Below are positions 10,038 through 18,753 of a DNA stretch of 64,000 bases, one piece after another. Location: positions 6,590,001-6,654,000 of the forward strand of contig NZ_CP048113.1 of NCBI RefSeq assembly GCF_010093065.1. Direction: 5' to 3'. The DNA comes from Chitinophaga agri. Its GTDB lineage: Bacteria; Bacteroidota; Bacteroidia; Chitinophagales; Chitinophagaceae. Each line of letters opens with the position of its first letter. Position 1 is the first letter of the stretch. Made by a program: the position numbers and the translations under genes. Under the pieces are notes generated by a model that saw only the letters and a list, made by a program, of their open reading frames with translations, made no database searches and was not told the origin of the DNA.

Positions 10038-10070
10038 TTAGTGAGGTACTGGTTTAGTATTAGTGAGGTA
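10038..10070 (+). promoter_or_regulatory. Two 11-bp direct repeats, possible LytTR operator
   Basis: TTAGTGAGGTA occurs at 10038-10048 and again, identical, at 10060-10070. The 22-base repeat distance equals two helical turns, which is the architecture used by LytTR-type regulators (paired short direct repeats separated by 12-13 bases). The next gene downstream, 350 bases away, encodes a LytTR protein, so autoregulation is a reasonable guess. The repeat sequence itself is not the published LytTR consensus. Confidence 0.4.
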
Positions 10071-10425
10071 AATTACAGGTAAGTATCCCGTGTTTTGTTG
10101 AAGCGGTCATCTTTTAAAGATATGTAAGCGAAAAAAATATTATCATAGTGATCTTGAAATTATTATTTTCCTTAAACTTGTACTCTCATATTAACCCACA
10201 CGGTAAAATTCTCAAAAATGACCTATTCAGATTTAACACCAAACTTTACTGGTATGAATACCAATTTGTCCTCCCTGTCATTTGCATCCCTGAGAACCAT
10301 CACTTCCCGTTATTTCGCTAACCTACCGCTATCCCTACTACTATATTCCCTAGCAGGCCTACTACACACCCCCCGCTCTCTCTCTTATTTGCTCTCCTCT
10401 TCACTCACCTTTAACAACCTTCAGA
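10071..10425 (+). other. Non-coding leader region of the LytTR gene, G-poor
   Basis: No convincing gene. From about 10300 to 10425 the plus strand is very poor in G and rich in C and T, unlike the surroundings. An open frame of 88 codons (10218-10484) runs through it and overlaps the LytTR gene in another frame, but its composition (serine, leucine, threonine from pyrimidine-rich codons) gives no reason to treat it as a protein. Confidence 0.45.
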
Positions 10426-10773
10426 ATGCCCGGTTATACTGTAGAAAAACCCATATTGCTTCCGCTGAAAGACGGTACTTATAAGCCTGTCAGAATAAAT
10501 AATATTTTATATGCAGAAGTAGACAAGGCATATATCATTGTACATTATGTAGATGGCAAGAGTGAGCCATTTCCGATTAGCTTGACGAAGTTAGAAGAAA
10601 CGCTTCCAGCCGACTATTTTTCGCGCACCAGCAGAAACTACATTGCAGCTATCTATAATGTTGACAATGTTGGAAAAGATGCTATTAAAATTGGCGCGGT
10701 CACATTACCATTAACAGACAAATACAGGAGACAATTTTTTTCACGCTTCTATTCTTTTATAGGGAAGGATTAG
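10426..10773 (+). CDS. Stand-alone LytTR DNA-binding protein
   Basis: 115 residues covering only a LytTR domain: ILYAEVDKAYIIVHYVDGK, then LTKLEETLP and FSRTSRNYIA, ending with LPLTDKYRRQFFSRF. No receiver domain or membrane segment precedes it, so it is not a standard two-component regulator; how it senses a signal is unknown. Single-domain LytTR proteins occur often in Bacteroidota. It is isolated from other genes by long intergenic stretches on both sides. Confidence 0.88.
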   Translation: MPGYTVEKPILLPLKDGTYKPVRINNILYAEVDKAYIIVHYVDGKSEPFPISLTKLEETLPADYFSRTSRNYIAAIYNVDNVGKDAIKIGAVTLPLTDKYRRQFFSRFYSFIGKD

Positions 10774-10791
10774 GTTCATGCGCCGATTTCG

Positions 10792-10816
10792 GGCCTCTAA
10801 ATGCTATTTTGAGGCC
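10792..10816 (+). terminator. Probable terminator after the LytTR gene
   Basis: GGCCTC and GAGGCC form a hairpin, extended by AAA/TTT around a short loop, 18 bases after the stop. The following sequence TTCGTAAGATTTTC is only moderately T-rich. Confidence 0.55.
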
Positions 10817-11095
10817 TTCGTAAGATTTTCGGATCGCTGCTTTATTATCGTTTGTAACATTGTATTGTAATTATCTGCGGCCGTTGTGAAACACACAACA
10901 GAACGGTATAAGCCGTCGCAGGTAAAGATGCAGTGACTTCATTCTCCTAAGCGAAAGCAGGTACTTTATCTCATATGTAGAACAGGTTGTTTTACGTACC
11001 GGGGATGCTGTTGCCTGGCAGGCGAAAAAGGTATGCGGTCACACATCGGGTAAAATTACTGGCTAATCAATTTACAAGTTTTAAACCTGAAAACG
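10817..11095. other. Intergenic region without recognised features
   Basis: About 280 bases between the LytTR terminator and the next start codon. I see no RNA gene, clear promoter box or repeat here. Confidence 0.5.
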
Positions 11096-12040
11096 ATGAA
11101 CACATTTATGTATTTCGAACAGATCATCAATGTCGAATTAGGAAGACATTTTTCTGCTGGCGACGCACTCAACGAAGAGTTTATTGACGCCGTATTGCAT
11201 GGAGATAAACGGAACCGCCGTGCATTGAAAACCGAATTTATATTGTTCACTGATGATTTCAGATCAGATCATGAAACGCAGACGGCAGTGAAAACACATC
11301 AGGGGAAACTCGTCGCACTCATGGACAAGGTGTTTTCATATATCCCGGATGAACACCGTGCCGATATGGAATTGCCAGAGCAGAAGGACAGTATTTATCT
11401 GCTCAAGTATTTGTACCGGGTCCTCCTCTCCGGACTCAATTATATTGAGCATAAATTCGGGCGTTATATCGACAAAGATATCAGCATTCCGATAGGAGAA
11501 GTGCTAACATTGTCGAAACGTGCGCGCGAGCAGTTGCCGTTGATCACTGACTCGCCACGCATGCATGCGCTTGATGTATACCTGCGGGAGATTGTGACAC
11601 GACCCTTGACCCAGTTGGCAGAAGGAGACGCAGCAGATGAGCCGGTCACCTGGAGGAAGAAGGCGTATCTTAAACGGTTGACTGCCCAGTTGAAAGCATT
11701 TAATGTTGCGGAAGAAGCAGGTGAAGGACGATCGTTGACCATGGAATTGCATGCCTTGTTACAGCGGATCAATTTTAATCATCCCGCTTATGTAAGCTAT
11801 ATGATCAGCTTATTGGATGATGAGATCAGTGAGCAGAAAAATAATCGTGATAAGTGTACGACGATTATCATGCAGCAGCGAAAGATCAACAAATGTATCG
11901 CAGAGAGAACAATTGCATATGACATGTGTCAGATGCCACTCAAAGAGCAGTTGATGGAATGGTTGGGTTATGAGCTGGACTGCTTTGAAAGCCTGATCCG
12001 GCTGGATGCTATGAGGAGCGCGTATTCCTGTATGAACTGA
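11096..12040 (+). CDS. Hypothetical helical protein
   Basis: 314 residues, soluble, without signal peptide or transmembrane segment, mostly amphipathic helices (for example DSIYLLKYLYRVLLSGLNY and LTMELHALLQRINFNHPAYV). The final 60 residues contain three cysteines (NRDKCTT, INKCIAE, YDMCQMP). No domain is recognised; a distant relation to RteC-like Bacteroidota proteins was considered and not supported. A-T rich inverted repeats follow the gene. Confidence 0.7.
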   Translation: MNTFMYFEQIINVELGRHFSAGDALNEEFIDAVLHGDKRNRRALKTEFILFTDDFRSDHETQTAVKTHQGKLVALMDKVFSYIPDEHRADMELPEQKDSIYLLKYLYRVLLSGLNYIEHKFGRYIDKDISIPIGEVLTLSKRAREQLPLITDSPRMHALDVYLREIVTRPLTQLAEGDAADEPVTWRKKAYLKRLTAQLKAFNVAEEAGEGRSLTMELHALLQRINFNHPAYVSYMISLLDDEISEQKNNRDKCTTIIMQQRKINKCIAERTIAYDMCQMPLKEQLMEWLGYELDCFESLIRLDAMRSAYSCMN

Positions 12041-12051
12041 TAGATCAGCGA

Positions 12052-12217
12052 TTAATAATTAGTGGTTAATAATTGGGAATCATGCATAACAGGCAGGCTA
12101 TATCCGATAATATACGCTGAATAATTTACCGGATTTTTTCAGTTAGTATCTAGTAAATAAGAACACTCAGAAAGGTCAGACCCGTCTGATTCTCAATTAT
12201 TAATTGCTAATTATTAG
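12052..12217. repeat. AT-rich inverted repeat flanking about 105 bases
   Basis: The arms 12052-12081 and 12188-12217 are inverted copies matching at about 25 of 30 positions (core TTAATAATT and AGAATC/GATTCT). They enclose 106 bases between two convergent hypothetical genes. The layout suggests a small non-autonomous element or an intergenic palindromic repeat, or a bidirectional terminator-like structure. No target-site duplication is evident. Confidence 0.5.
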
Positions 12218-12230
12218 TTTTCCTGGCCTT

Positions 12231-12566
12231 TTAAGATACTTCTTCCAGCACTTCTTCAAATGTCTTTACAATAGTGACACTCGCGTTGATAGAGCCCAGG
12301 ATATAACCTTTCTGTTTTAAGAGGTAGGTATCATTTTCGGTGGAAGTGGTCTGATAAATTTTGAAGATAGCCGTCATTTCTTTTTTCAGTACCCCTTTTA
12401 CATGAGTATTCTGACACATACCTGAACAATATGCCAGTGTGACACATGTTTTTAAAAGTATATTTCTGAATTCTTTACGGTCCTGTTCAGTACGCAGGTA
12501 CTGTTGTTGTAAAGATTCACGCAGATAACTGAGTATCTTCAGTTGGTAGGTCAGAGACAAGTGCAT
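12231..12566 (-). CDS. Hypothetical protein
   Basis: 111 residues, predicted mostly helical, with three cysteines near the middle (KTCVTLAYCSGMCQN). No signal peptide and no recognised domain. Length and a good ATG start with lack of overlap support a real gene, but codon evidence alone is weak. It lies between an AT-rich repeat and prmC. Confidence 0.55.
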   Translation of the reverse strand: MHLSLTYQLKILSYLRESLQQQYLRTEQDRKEFRNILLKTCVTLAYCSGMCQNTHVKGVLKKEMTAIFKIYQTTSTENDTYLLKQKGYILGSINASVTIVKTFEEVLEEVS

Positions 12567-12680
12567 TGGTTCAGGTTTTACATCCGGTTATGGATAGTAT
12601 GTTTACCTAGTTGGTTGTGTCTTAGTAGTTGTGTTAACCGGGAGCAAGTGTAATATACGAAGGGGAATGGAAATAGGCAA

Positions 12681-13541
12681 CTATTTCAGCACCCCCTTCA
12701 CCATTCTATCCTTCCCAAACAGATCCTTTTTAATCTCCACTTCCACATATCCCTGGCTTTCCAGCAAAGCCGCCGTTTCCTTCCCATACGCTTCATTGAT
12801 CTCAAAGTATAACGCACCGCCTGCACGTAATTTCTCTTTCGCCATCAAACCAATCTCCCGGTAAAACAACAGTGCATCTTCATCTGGAACGAATAATGCC
12901 AGAGACGGTTCATACGCCACCACCTGTTCCTGCATATCCGCACTTTCGCGTTGGCAGATGTACGGTGGATTACTGATAATAATGTCAAATACGGGCAGAT
13001 GTGCCCATGCCTGTTTACTGAGTATATCTATCAGCTCAAACGTTACCTCCAGCTGTTGCAGGGCTGCGTTTTCCTTTGCGGTGGCCAATGCACCTTCGCT
13101 GACATCAACTGCCTGTACAGTCGCATGTGGCAGTTCTTTTTTGATCGCAACAGGAATGGCGCCGCTTCCGGTCCCGATGTCCAGTATACGCGGATGAGAT
13201 AATTGTGCCGCACGTACATCGAGTACTACCCATTCCACCAGCTCTTCTGTTTCCGGACGGGGGATGAGGACGTGTGGGTTGACTTTCAGTTCCATACCAT
13301 AAAACCAGCTGGTACCGGTCACATATTGCACGGGTTGATGTGTGAGCAGTGCATTAACGGCAGCTGTTAACTGCGTTTCCTGCGCTGCAGTCAGCGCTCT
13401 CTCCTTGTATACGATCCTGTCCATTTTCGACAGACCGGTGATATGCTCCATTATGATATGAGCAATGTTACCGGCTTCCCGCTGTCCCTGCAAGGGTTCC
13501 AGCGAAGTGACGATATGTGTGAAAGCTGTTTGTATAGTCAT
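12681..13541 (-). CDS. prmC: Peptide chain release factor N5-glutamine methyltransferase
   Basis: 286 residues from the ATG at 13541; the upstream extension to 13592 would place a start 17 codons earlier with no family support. The N-terminal helical domain is followed by a Rossmann methyltransferase fold with DIGTGSGAIPV (S-adenosylmethionine loop, about 121-131) and the catalytic NPPY at 191-194. The enzyme methylates the glutamine of the GGQ motif in release factors RF1/RF2 in the cytoplasm. It is divergent from ribD with only about 75 bases between starts. Confidence 0.95.
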   Translation of the reverse strand: MTIQTAFTHIVTSLEPLQGQREAGNIAHIIMEHITGLSKMDRIVYKERALTAAQETQLTAAVNALLTHQPVQYVTGTSWFYGMELKVNPHVLIPRPETEELVEWVVLDVRAAQLSHPRILDIGTGSGAIPVAIKKELPHATVQAVDVSEGALATAKENAALQQLEVTFELIDILSKQAWAHLPVFDIIISNPPYICQRESADMQEQVVAYEPSLALFVPDEDALLFYREIGLMAKEKLRAGGALYFEINEAYGKETAALLESQGYVEVEIKKDLFGKDRMVKGVLK

Positions 13542-13579
13542 AAAAAAGGGTCTTACAGGGAAAATCCCTGCTGAAACGA

Positions 13580-13587
13580 TATTTTTG
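13580..13587 (+). promoter_or_regulatory. Bacteroidota -7 promoter box before ribD
   Basis: TATTTTTG fits TAnnTTTG and lies 30 bases before the ribD start. No good -33 element is visible. Confidence 0.5.
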
Positions 13588-13616
13588 CACACAAATGTAT
13601 AATATCAGACGCGATC

Positions 13617-14678
13617 ATGGACAGCTCCTTCGATGAATTTTACATGCAACGGTGCATCCAGCTGGCAAAGCTGGGTGCAGGAAATGTAGCTCCCAATCCT
13701 ATGGTTGGGGCTGTATTGGTACATGAAGGCCGCATTATTGGTGAAGGATATCACCGGCAGTATGGTTATGCACATGCAGAAGTAAATTGTGTACGTTCCG
13801 TTACACCGGAAGACCGGCACCTGATACCGGCAGCCACCATTTATGTGAGCCTGGAACCCTGTGCGCACTATGGTAAAACGCCCCCCTGTGCAGCGTTGAT
13901 CGTGTCGGAGAAGATCGGGACAGTTGTAATAGGCTGCGTAGACACTTTTTCGAAGGTGGCAGGAAAAGGGATAGAAATACTTAAAAATGCTGGTGTTACT
14001 GTCAGAACAGGTGTCCTGGAAAGTGCCTGCCGCGAACTGAACAGTCGGTTTTTCACTTTTCATGAGGAACAACGTCCCTACATCATATTGAAATGGGCGC
14101 AGAACAGGGATGGCTATATGGCTGCCGCTAATGGCACGCCTGTGCGCATCTCCAATCATCTGACTGACCGGCTTGTACATCGCTGGCGCAGTGAAGAAAT
14201 GGGAATATTGGTAGGTACGAATACTGCGGTTGCTGATAATCCGCGATTGAATAACCGTCACTGGACTGGTAAGGACCCGTTGAGGATCGTTATCGACCGT
14301 ACGTTGAAAACACCGCGTGACTTTCATCTCTGGAAAGGTCCTGCTCATTCATTATTCATCAGCGAACGATCAGCAGCAGAAACGGACACCGTAGCTATTG
14401 TGACTGCTGACTTTACACAGCCATTGTTACCACAGCTGATGAAGATCCTGCATGAAAGAAAGATCCTGAGTGTACTGGTAGAAGGTGGTGCACATGTGCT
14501 ACGTGAATTTATCGCGCATGACCTTTGGGATGAAGCCCGTGTGATTACAGGTCATAATCCGCTGGCACAAGGTGTAAATGCGCCTGTTCTGCCCACTGTT
14601 TTATTGAATAATGAACTGATCCTGGAAAGTGATCTTATCCGCTATTACCGTAACAGCAAGAAGGAGAATATAACATGA
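13617..14678 (+). CDS. ribD: Bifunctional riboflavin biosynthesis deaminase/reductase
   Basis: 353 residues. The N-terminal cytidine-deaminase-like domain binds zinc through H53 (in HAE), C82 and C91 (PCAHYGKTPPC), with E55 as proton shuttle. The C-terminal half (from about 150) is the 5-amino-6-ribosylamino-uracil phosphate reductase domain with GILVGTNTAVADNP and VEGGAHVL. It performs two early steps of the riboflavin pathway. The last four bases overlap the start of the next gene (ATGA), so they are translationally coupled. Confidence 0.95.
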   Translation: MDSSFDEFYMQRCIQLAKLGAGNVAPNPMVGAVLVHEGRIIGEGYHRQYGYAHAEVNCVRSVTPEDRHLIPAATIYVSLEPCAHYGKTPPCAALIVSEKIGTVVIGCVDTFSKVAGKGIEILKNAGVTVRTGVLESACRELNSRFFTFHEEQRPYIILKWAQNRDGYMAAANGTPVRISNHLTDRLVHRWRSEEMGILVGTNTAVADNPRLNNRHWTGKDPLRIVIDRTLKTPRDFHLWKGPAHSLFISERSAAETDTVAIVTADFTQPLLPQLMKILHERKILSVLVEGGAHVLREFIAHDLWDEARVITGHNPLAQGVNAPVLPTVLLNNELILESDLIRYYRNSKKENIT

Positions 14679-16267
14679 GATCCCTGATGCGTTCTATATA
14701 TCTGCTGATAGTATGTTTTTCCTGTATGTTGACGGCCAGCGCGCAAACTGACAAATGGGTGGGTACCTGGTCAATGGAGTATAAACCGTGGCCAACCACC
14801 GGGGGGATCAGAATGGAATTACATATTGGTAATCCCGCATACAACGCTTTATATCCTGCACAGATCAAAGTGATCTATCCGCCTTTCTCAGGTGTTTATG
14901 AAGTATTGCTGGCAAAGAAGAATGATAATCAGCTGGGGATAGGCCGTAATAAGTTTCCTGTCTCAGAAGCGCCATTCCACCTTGGGGCCTGGATGCTGTA
15001 TCTCAATGGCACATTGACCTATGAGACAAAAAAGACGCCTGAGCTATCTGTACAGCGTATGTGGATCAACTCTAACGAGTTGTATATGCAGGGGCTTTAC
15101 TCGGATGATGAAATGTATGCCTACATGAAAGATCTGTTGCGAGAGCTGCTCTCACGTAAAGATATCGCCCTGAAAAAGATGAATAATACCCCATGGCAGC
15201 ATAGTGACATTCACCGCATGCTTCATCCGGAAGGGGATTCTATATATTTTGGTATCTACGACAAGGTCGATGTATACGACAGCATTGTGCCACTTTCTAT
15301 CAGAGATGAAGACGCTATTGATAAAGATACCGTCACACTGTTATATAATGGTAAACCTTTGCTGAACAAGGAATATATTACAGAGACAGGTAAGCAGTTT
15401 CAGTTACAGCTGGACTCGGGTGTTAATATTGTCACCCTGTTTGCAGATAATTACGGCAGGCTTCCACCCAACACTGGTGCCTTCCGCGTAGCCAGCAGCA
15501 CCGGACGTTATATCTACGACTTCACTGATCGTGCAAACCGTTATGCTACTTTCCTGGTAGCACAACTGAACCACATTCCCCGGAAAACCGTTAAAGATAG
15601 TGTAGTCAGTAAGACCACTTTGAACACTGTCAAGACCGGGCAGCCGCAGGGCGGGAATATACCAGCCCAGTCCCGTCAGACAGCCGTTAATACCACCAAT
15701 ACACCAGCTGCTGTAATTCAGTCGCCATCCGACAGATCGTCACAACCTGACAATACGGAGGATAACGACGAATCAGAGCAGCAGCACACCGCTATCGCCC
15801 GACTCAGAAACAAAGCCGCTCTCCAGGCGGCTATAGATACTGTCAAGCCGGTATTATTGCGGGCCATAGATGACAGACGTATTAAAGAGCGCAGGAACAG
15901 TTTGCTGGAAAAGAAGTTTGTAGTAGAGGAAGACATCATCCTGCTGGAACTTTGGGATGATGCTGCCGAAGACGGAGACAGCATTTCTATCCGCCTGAAT
16001 GGACAGGAGGTAGTAACAGGCTTTCCCGTAAAAAAGAAACGGCAGCATATCAAAGTGACACTTCAGGAAGGGGAGAACAGGTTGATCATGGTAGCAGATA
16101 ACCTGGGCGCTATTGCTCCCAATACAGCCGTATTACGCATTGTGGCAGGAGCTTTGCGCAAGTCTTTGAGCATTAAGACGAACATGAAGCAAAACAATAT
16201 GCTGCTGATCGTATATGAGCCAAAGCCTGCACCAACCGGAAAAAAGAAGAGATCCGGTAAAAACTAA
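14675..16267 (+). CDS. Secreted hypothetical protein with duplicated domain
   Basis: 530 residues. A signal peptide (hydrophobic core then TASAQ) leads a beta-rich N-terminal domain (to about 120) resembling a small extracellular beta-barrel. Two related domains follow at about 203-298 and 421-515: both contain a D-x-D-rich strand, an LYNGK or RLNGQ turn, a strand with QLDSGVN or TLQEGEN, then ADN-x-G-x-x-PNT. They are linked by a polar, threonine/serine-rich spacer (about 310-375). The function is unknown; an adhesion-like or ligand-binding role is only a guess. Coupled by overlap to ribD and followed after three bases by the YigZ-family gene. Confidence 0.75.
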   Translation: MRSLMRSIYLLIVCFSCMLTASAQTDKWVGTWSMEYKPWPTTGGIRMELHIGNPAYNALYPAQIKVIYPPFSGVYEVLLAKKNDNQLGIGRNKFPVSEAPFHLGAWMLYLNGTLTYETKKTPELSVQRMWINSNELYMQGLYSDDEMYAYMKDLLRELLSRKDIALKKMNNTPWQHSDIHRMLHPEGDSIYFGIYDKVDVYDSIVPLSIRDEDAIDKDTVTLLYNGKPLLNKEYITETGKQFQLQLDSGVNIVTLFADNYGRLPPNTGAFRVASSTGRYIYDFTDRANRYATFLVAQLNHIPRKTVKDSVVSKTTLNTVKTGQPQGGNIPAQSRQTAVNTTNTPAAVIQSPSDRSSQPDNTEDNDESEQQHTAIARLRNKAALQAAIDTVKPVLLRAIDDRRIKERRNSLLEKKFVVEEDIILLELWDDAAEDGDSISIRLNGQEVVTGFPVKKKRQHIKVTLQEGENRLIMVADNLGAIAPNTAVLRIVAGALRKSLSIKTNMKQNNMLLIVYEPKPAPTGKKKRSGKN

Positions 16268-16270
16268 CGC

Positions 16271-16873
16271 ATGGAAGTTTACTATACAATAGAGAAAACT
16301 GCAATGGCAGAATTTAAGGACAGGGGCAGTAAGTTCCTGGCCTATGCCTGGCCGGTGAAAACGGCTGATCAGGTGAAGGAATGCCTGCAGGAGATTAAGA
16401 AAGAACATCCGAAGGCAACGCATCACTGCTTTGCCTATCGCCTGGGGACCGACGGACTACAATACCGTGCAAATGATGATGGAGAACCTTCAGGTACCGC
16501 AGGTAAACCTATCCTGGGACAAATAGACAGCAAACAGCTTACAGACGTGCTGGTCGTGGTGGTTCGTTACTTCGGTGGCACACTGCTGGGCGCACCCGGT
16601 CTGATAAATGCATATAAGGTATCCACCTCTATGGTGCTGCAACTGATCCCTGCCGTACAGAAGAATGTAGAAACCAAATATCATCTCAGTTTTGACTATA
16701 CTATTCTGAATGATGTAATGACCATCATCAAACAACAGAACTGCACCGTTTATTCACAGGAATTACAGCTCTTTTGTGCTATGGACATCGGTATTCCCAA
16801 AGCTGTGCAGGAGCTGACGGTACTGAAGCTGGGAGATATCAGGGGATTAGAGATGAAGGAGATAAAGAAGTAG
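16271..16873 (+). CDS. YigZ/IMPACT family protein
   Basis: 200 residues. The N-terminal UPF0029 domain shows KFLAYAWPVKTADQV, HHCFAYRLG, NDDGEPSGTAGKPIL and RYFGGTLLG, and a C-terminal DUF1949 ferredoxin-like domain follows. These proteins resemble the eukaryotic translation regulator IMPACT; the bacterial function is not known. Last gene of the ribD run. Confidence 0.92.
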   Translation: MEVYYTIEKTAMAEFKDRGSKFLAYAWPVKTADQVKECLQEIKKEHPKATHHCFAYRLGTDGLQYRANDDGEPSGTAGKPILGQIDSKQLTDVLVVVVRYFGGTLLGAPGLINAYKVSTSMVLQLIPAVQKNVETKYHLSFDYTILNDVMTIIKQQNCTVYSQELQLFCAMDIGIPKAVQELTVLKLGDIRGLEMKEIKK

Positions 16874-16925
16874 TCACAATTAAGTATAGCGCAACCTCTT
16901 CCCACCAGCCTAACATTCACCCGAC

Positions 16926-16954
16926 AAAAAAAGGCGCCTCATTACTGAAGCGCC
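16926..16954 (-). terminator. Terminator of the 3-hydroxyacyl-CoA dehydrogenase gene
   Basis: On the minus strand a 9-bp stem beginning GGCGC, with a GTAA loop, is followed by seven T residues, 20 bases after the stop. It may also serve the convergent plus-strand gene. Confidence 0.85.
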
Positions 16955-16974
16955 CTTACATATCATCACGACAA

Positions 16975-17865
16975 TTAGCTGCTAAATCTTCCACTCACTA
17001 CCAACTCCTTACTTCCCTTCTCATATTTATAAAAGCCTTCCCCGGTCTTCGCCCCGAGATACCCCGCCGTCACCATATTTACGAGTAGCGGACACGGTGC
17101 ATACTTCGGATTTCCAAACCCATCCTGCAACACCCGCATAATAGACAAACACACATCCAGCCCGATAAAATCAGCCAGCTGCAACGGTCCCATAGGATGT
17201 GCCATGCCCAGCTTCATCACCGTATCAATTTCAGCAACACCTGCGACGCCCTCATACAACGTATAAATGGCTTCATTGATCATAGGCATTAAGATACGAT
17301 TGGCAACGAACCCGGGATAATCATTCACCACACAAGGAACCTTCCCCAGCTGTTCAGACAGCGCGACAATCACAGCTGTCACCGCCTTATCTGTCGCATA
17401 CCCATTGATGATCTCCACCAGTTTCATCACTGGTACCGGATTCATAAAATGCATACCGATCACCTTATCTGGTCTTTGCGTCACCGCGGCAATCTTCGTA
17501 ATGGAAATAGAAGAAGTATTCGTGGCCAGAATAGCCCCGGCTGGCGCGTGTTGATCCAGTTCCCGGAATATCTTCAGCTTCAGGTCTGTGTTTTCAGTAG
17601 CAGCCTCCACTACCAGATCCGCTGATCTTACACCGTTAGGAATATCGGTGCAGGTGGTGATCTGCTGCAACGTTTGCTGTCTGATCTCTTCTGTGATAGT
17701 ACCTTTCGTCAGTTGCCTTTCAAGGTTTTTGTCAATTGTTTGCAATGCTTTTTCAAGCGCGGGGGCGGAAACATCAATGAGGTTTACTTTAAAACCGTTC
17801 TGTGCAAATACGTGTGCAATACCATTTCCCATGGTACCTGCCCCGATGACAGCAATTTGTTGCAT
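16975..17865 (-). CDS. 3-hydroxyacyl-CoA (3-hydroxybutyryl-CoA) dehydrogenase
   Basis: 296 residues. N-terminal Rossmann domain with GAGTMGNG (8-15) for NAD(H); S119, H139 and E151 with N142 (GMHFMNPVP) are the catalytic residues; the C-terminal helical domain carries GLDVCL and YLGAKTGEGFY. It oxidises (S)-3-hydroxyacyl-CoA to 3-ketoacyl-CoA in beta-oxidation or butanoate metabolism. The gene stands alone between two terminators or gene ends. Confidence 0.93.
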   Translation of the reverse strand: MQQIAVIGAGTMGNGIAHVFAQNGFKVNLIDVSAPALEKALQTIDKNLERQLTKGTITEEIRQQTLQQITTCTDIPNGVRSADLVVEAATENTDLKLKIFRELDQHAPAGAILATNTSSISITKIAAVTQRPDKVIGMHFMNPVPVMKLVEIINGYATDKAVTAVIVALSEQLGKVPCVVNDYPGFVANRILMPMINEAIYTLYEGVAGVAEIDTVMKLGMAHPMGPLQLADFIGLDVCLSIMRVLQDGFGNPKYAPCPLLVNMVTAGYLGAKTGEGFYKYEKGSKELVVSGRFSS

Positions 17866-17904
17866 GGTGTATTGATTTAAAGAGATGGTACTTAGCCAGG
17901 GGCG

Positions 17905-18585
17905 TTAATAACCGTAGTCGGTGCCGCCGTAGCTATAGTTGTTATTATTCTGTTTTTTGAAGTCACCCCGTTTCCAGGCCTGAATAAACTGTGCCCAGGC
18001 CATCGGGTTGAGGATGTTTTGTGGAGGGACCTGACCCGCATAATACAGCGACTGAGCCTGTTTGTTCAGGTACATACTGGTTGCTTCACGGGCATCAGGT
18101 GGGGTATAACGGGAAAGTGCGCGCATACGGGCATTTTCCGTATTCTTACGGGCCAGCTCGTACTGGTCATCCGGAATATCATTACTCACAAACGCTTTAT
18201 CAAATTCTTCCCTTGTAGGGTAAGGTTTGATAATGGTGATAGGCAGATACGTGGTATCATCCACCAATAGTTGTATCATGGAATAATTATTCCCGGGTAA
18301 ATTCACCGGGATCCTATAGTCTTTCTTTTTAAAACCTACAGCACTGAATGTCAGTGTATCTCCTTTAAATGCAACAATGGAAAATACCCCCTGACTGTTA
18401 GAGATCGTACCACGGCGCTGCCCTTTTACCAGGATACTCACAGCAGGTACCGCCCGGAGACTGTCCGCCGTCATGGTAATACCTGATATCTGGATAATGC
18501 TGTCTTTAAACTGAGATAGCTGGGCCTTCACCAGGAAGGGAAGGAACAGAAAGGATAACAGTATGTAGGTACATTTTTTATTCAT
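17905..18585 (-). CDS. Secreted protein with carboxypeptidase-like regulatory domain
   Basis: 226 residues from the ATG at 18585, which begins a signal peptide (LLSFLFLPFLVKAQ); a start at 18627 would add 14 residues before it. The N-terminal domain is the CarboxypepD_reg-like fold used in Bacteroidota surface proteins (ISGITMTADSLRAVPAVS, FSIVAFKGDTLTFSAVGF). The C-terminal half is polar and ends in an asparagine/tyrosine/glycine-rich tail (KQNNNNYSYGGTDYGY). Likely periplasmic or outer membrane; role unknown. Confidence 0.8.
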   Translation of the reverse strand: MNKKCTYILLSFLFLPFLVKAQLSQFKDSIIQISGITMTADSLRAVPAVSILVKGQRRGTISNSQGVFSIVAFKGDTLTFSAVGFKKKDYRIPVNLPGNNYSMIQLLVDDTTYLPITIIKPYPTREEFDKAFVSNDIPDDQYELARKNTENARMRALSRYTPPDAREATSMYLNKQAQSLYYAGQVPPQNILNPMAWAQFIQAWKRGDFKKQNNNNYSYGGTDYGY

Positions 18586-18716
18586 GCCGCCTCTAAGATA
18601 AATTATTTGTTTTAAAACGTTGGCCATAGGATTGTGTTCCAGTCAATATAGATGATGAATGGAAGGGACATTGACAAAAACTATGACAGCAGGGACAAAT
18701 TAACTCTCAATTGGGT

Positions 18717-18724
18717 TAACTTTG
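18717..18724 (+). promoter_or_regulatory. Bacteroidota -7 promoter box before the Mrp gene
   Basis: TAACTTTG matches TAnnTTTG exactly, 29 bases before the start codon. No clear -33 box. Confidence 0.65.
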
Positions 18725-18753
18725 CACTCTGGAATTAAAATTAACAACTATTT

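Noticed and set aside
10218..10484. An 88-codon frame before the LytTR gene
   Set aside because: Its composition reflects a pyrimidine-rich tract; it overlaps the LytTR gene by 59 bases in another frame and has no recognisable domain.
11096..12040. RteC-like regulator
   Set aside because: Only vague similarity in helical composition; no diagnostic motif found.
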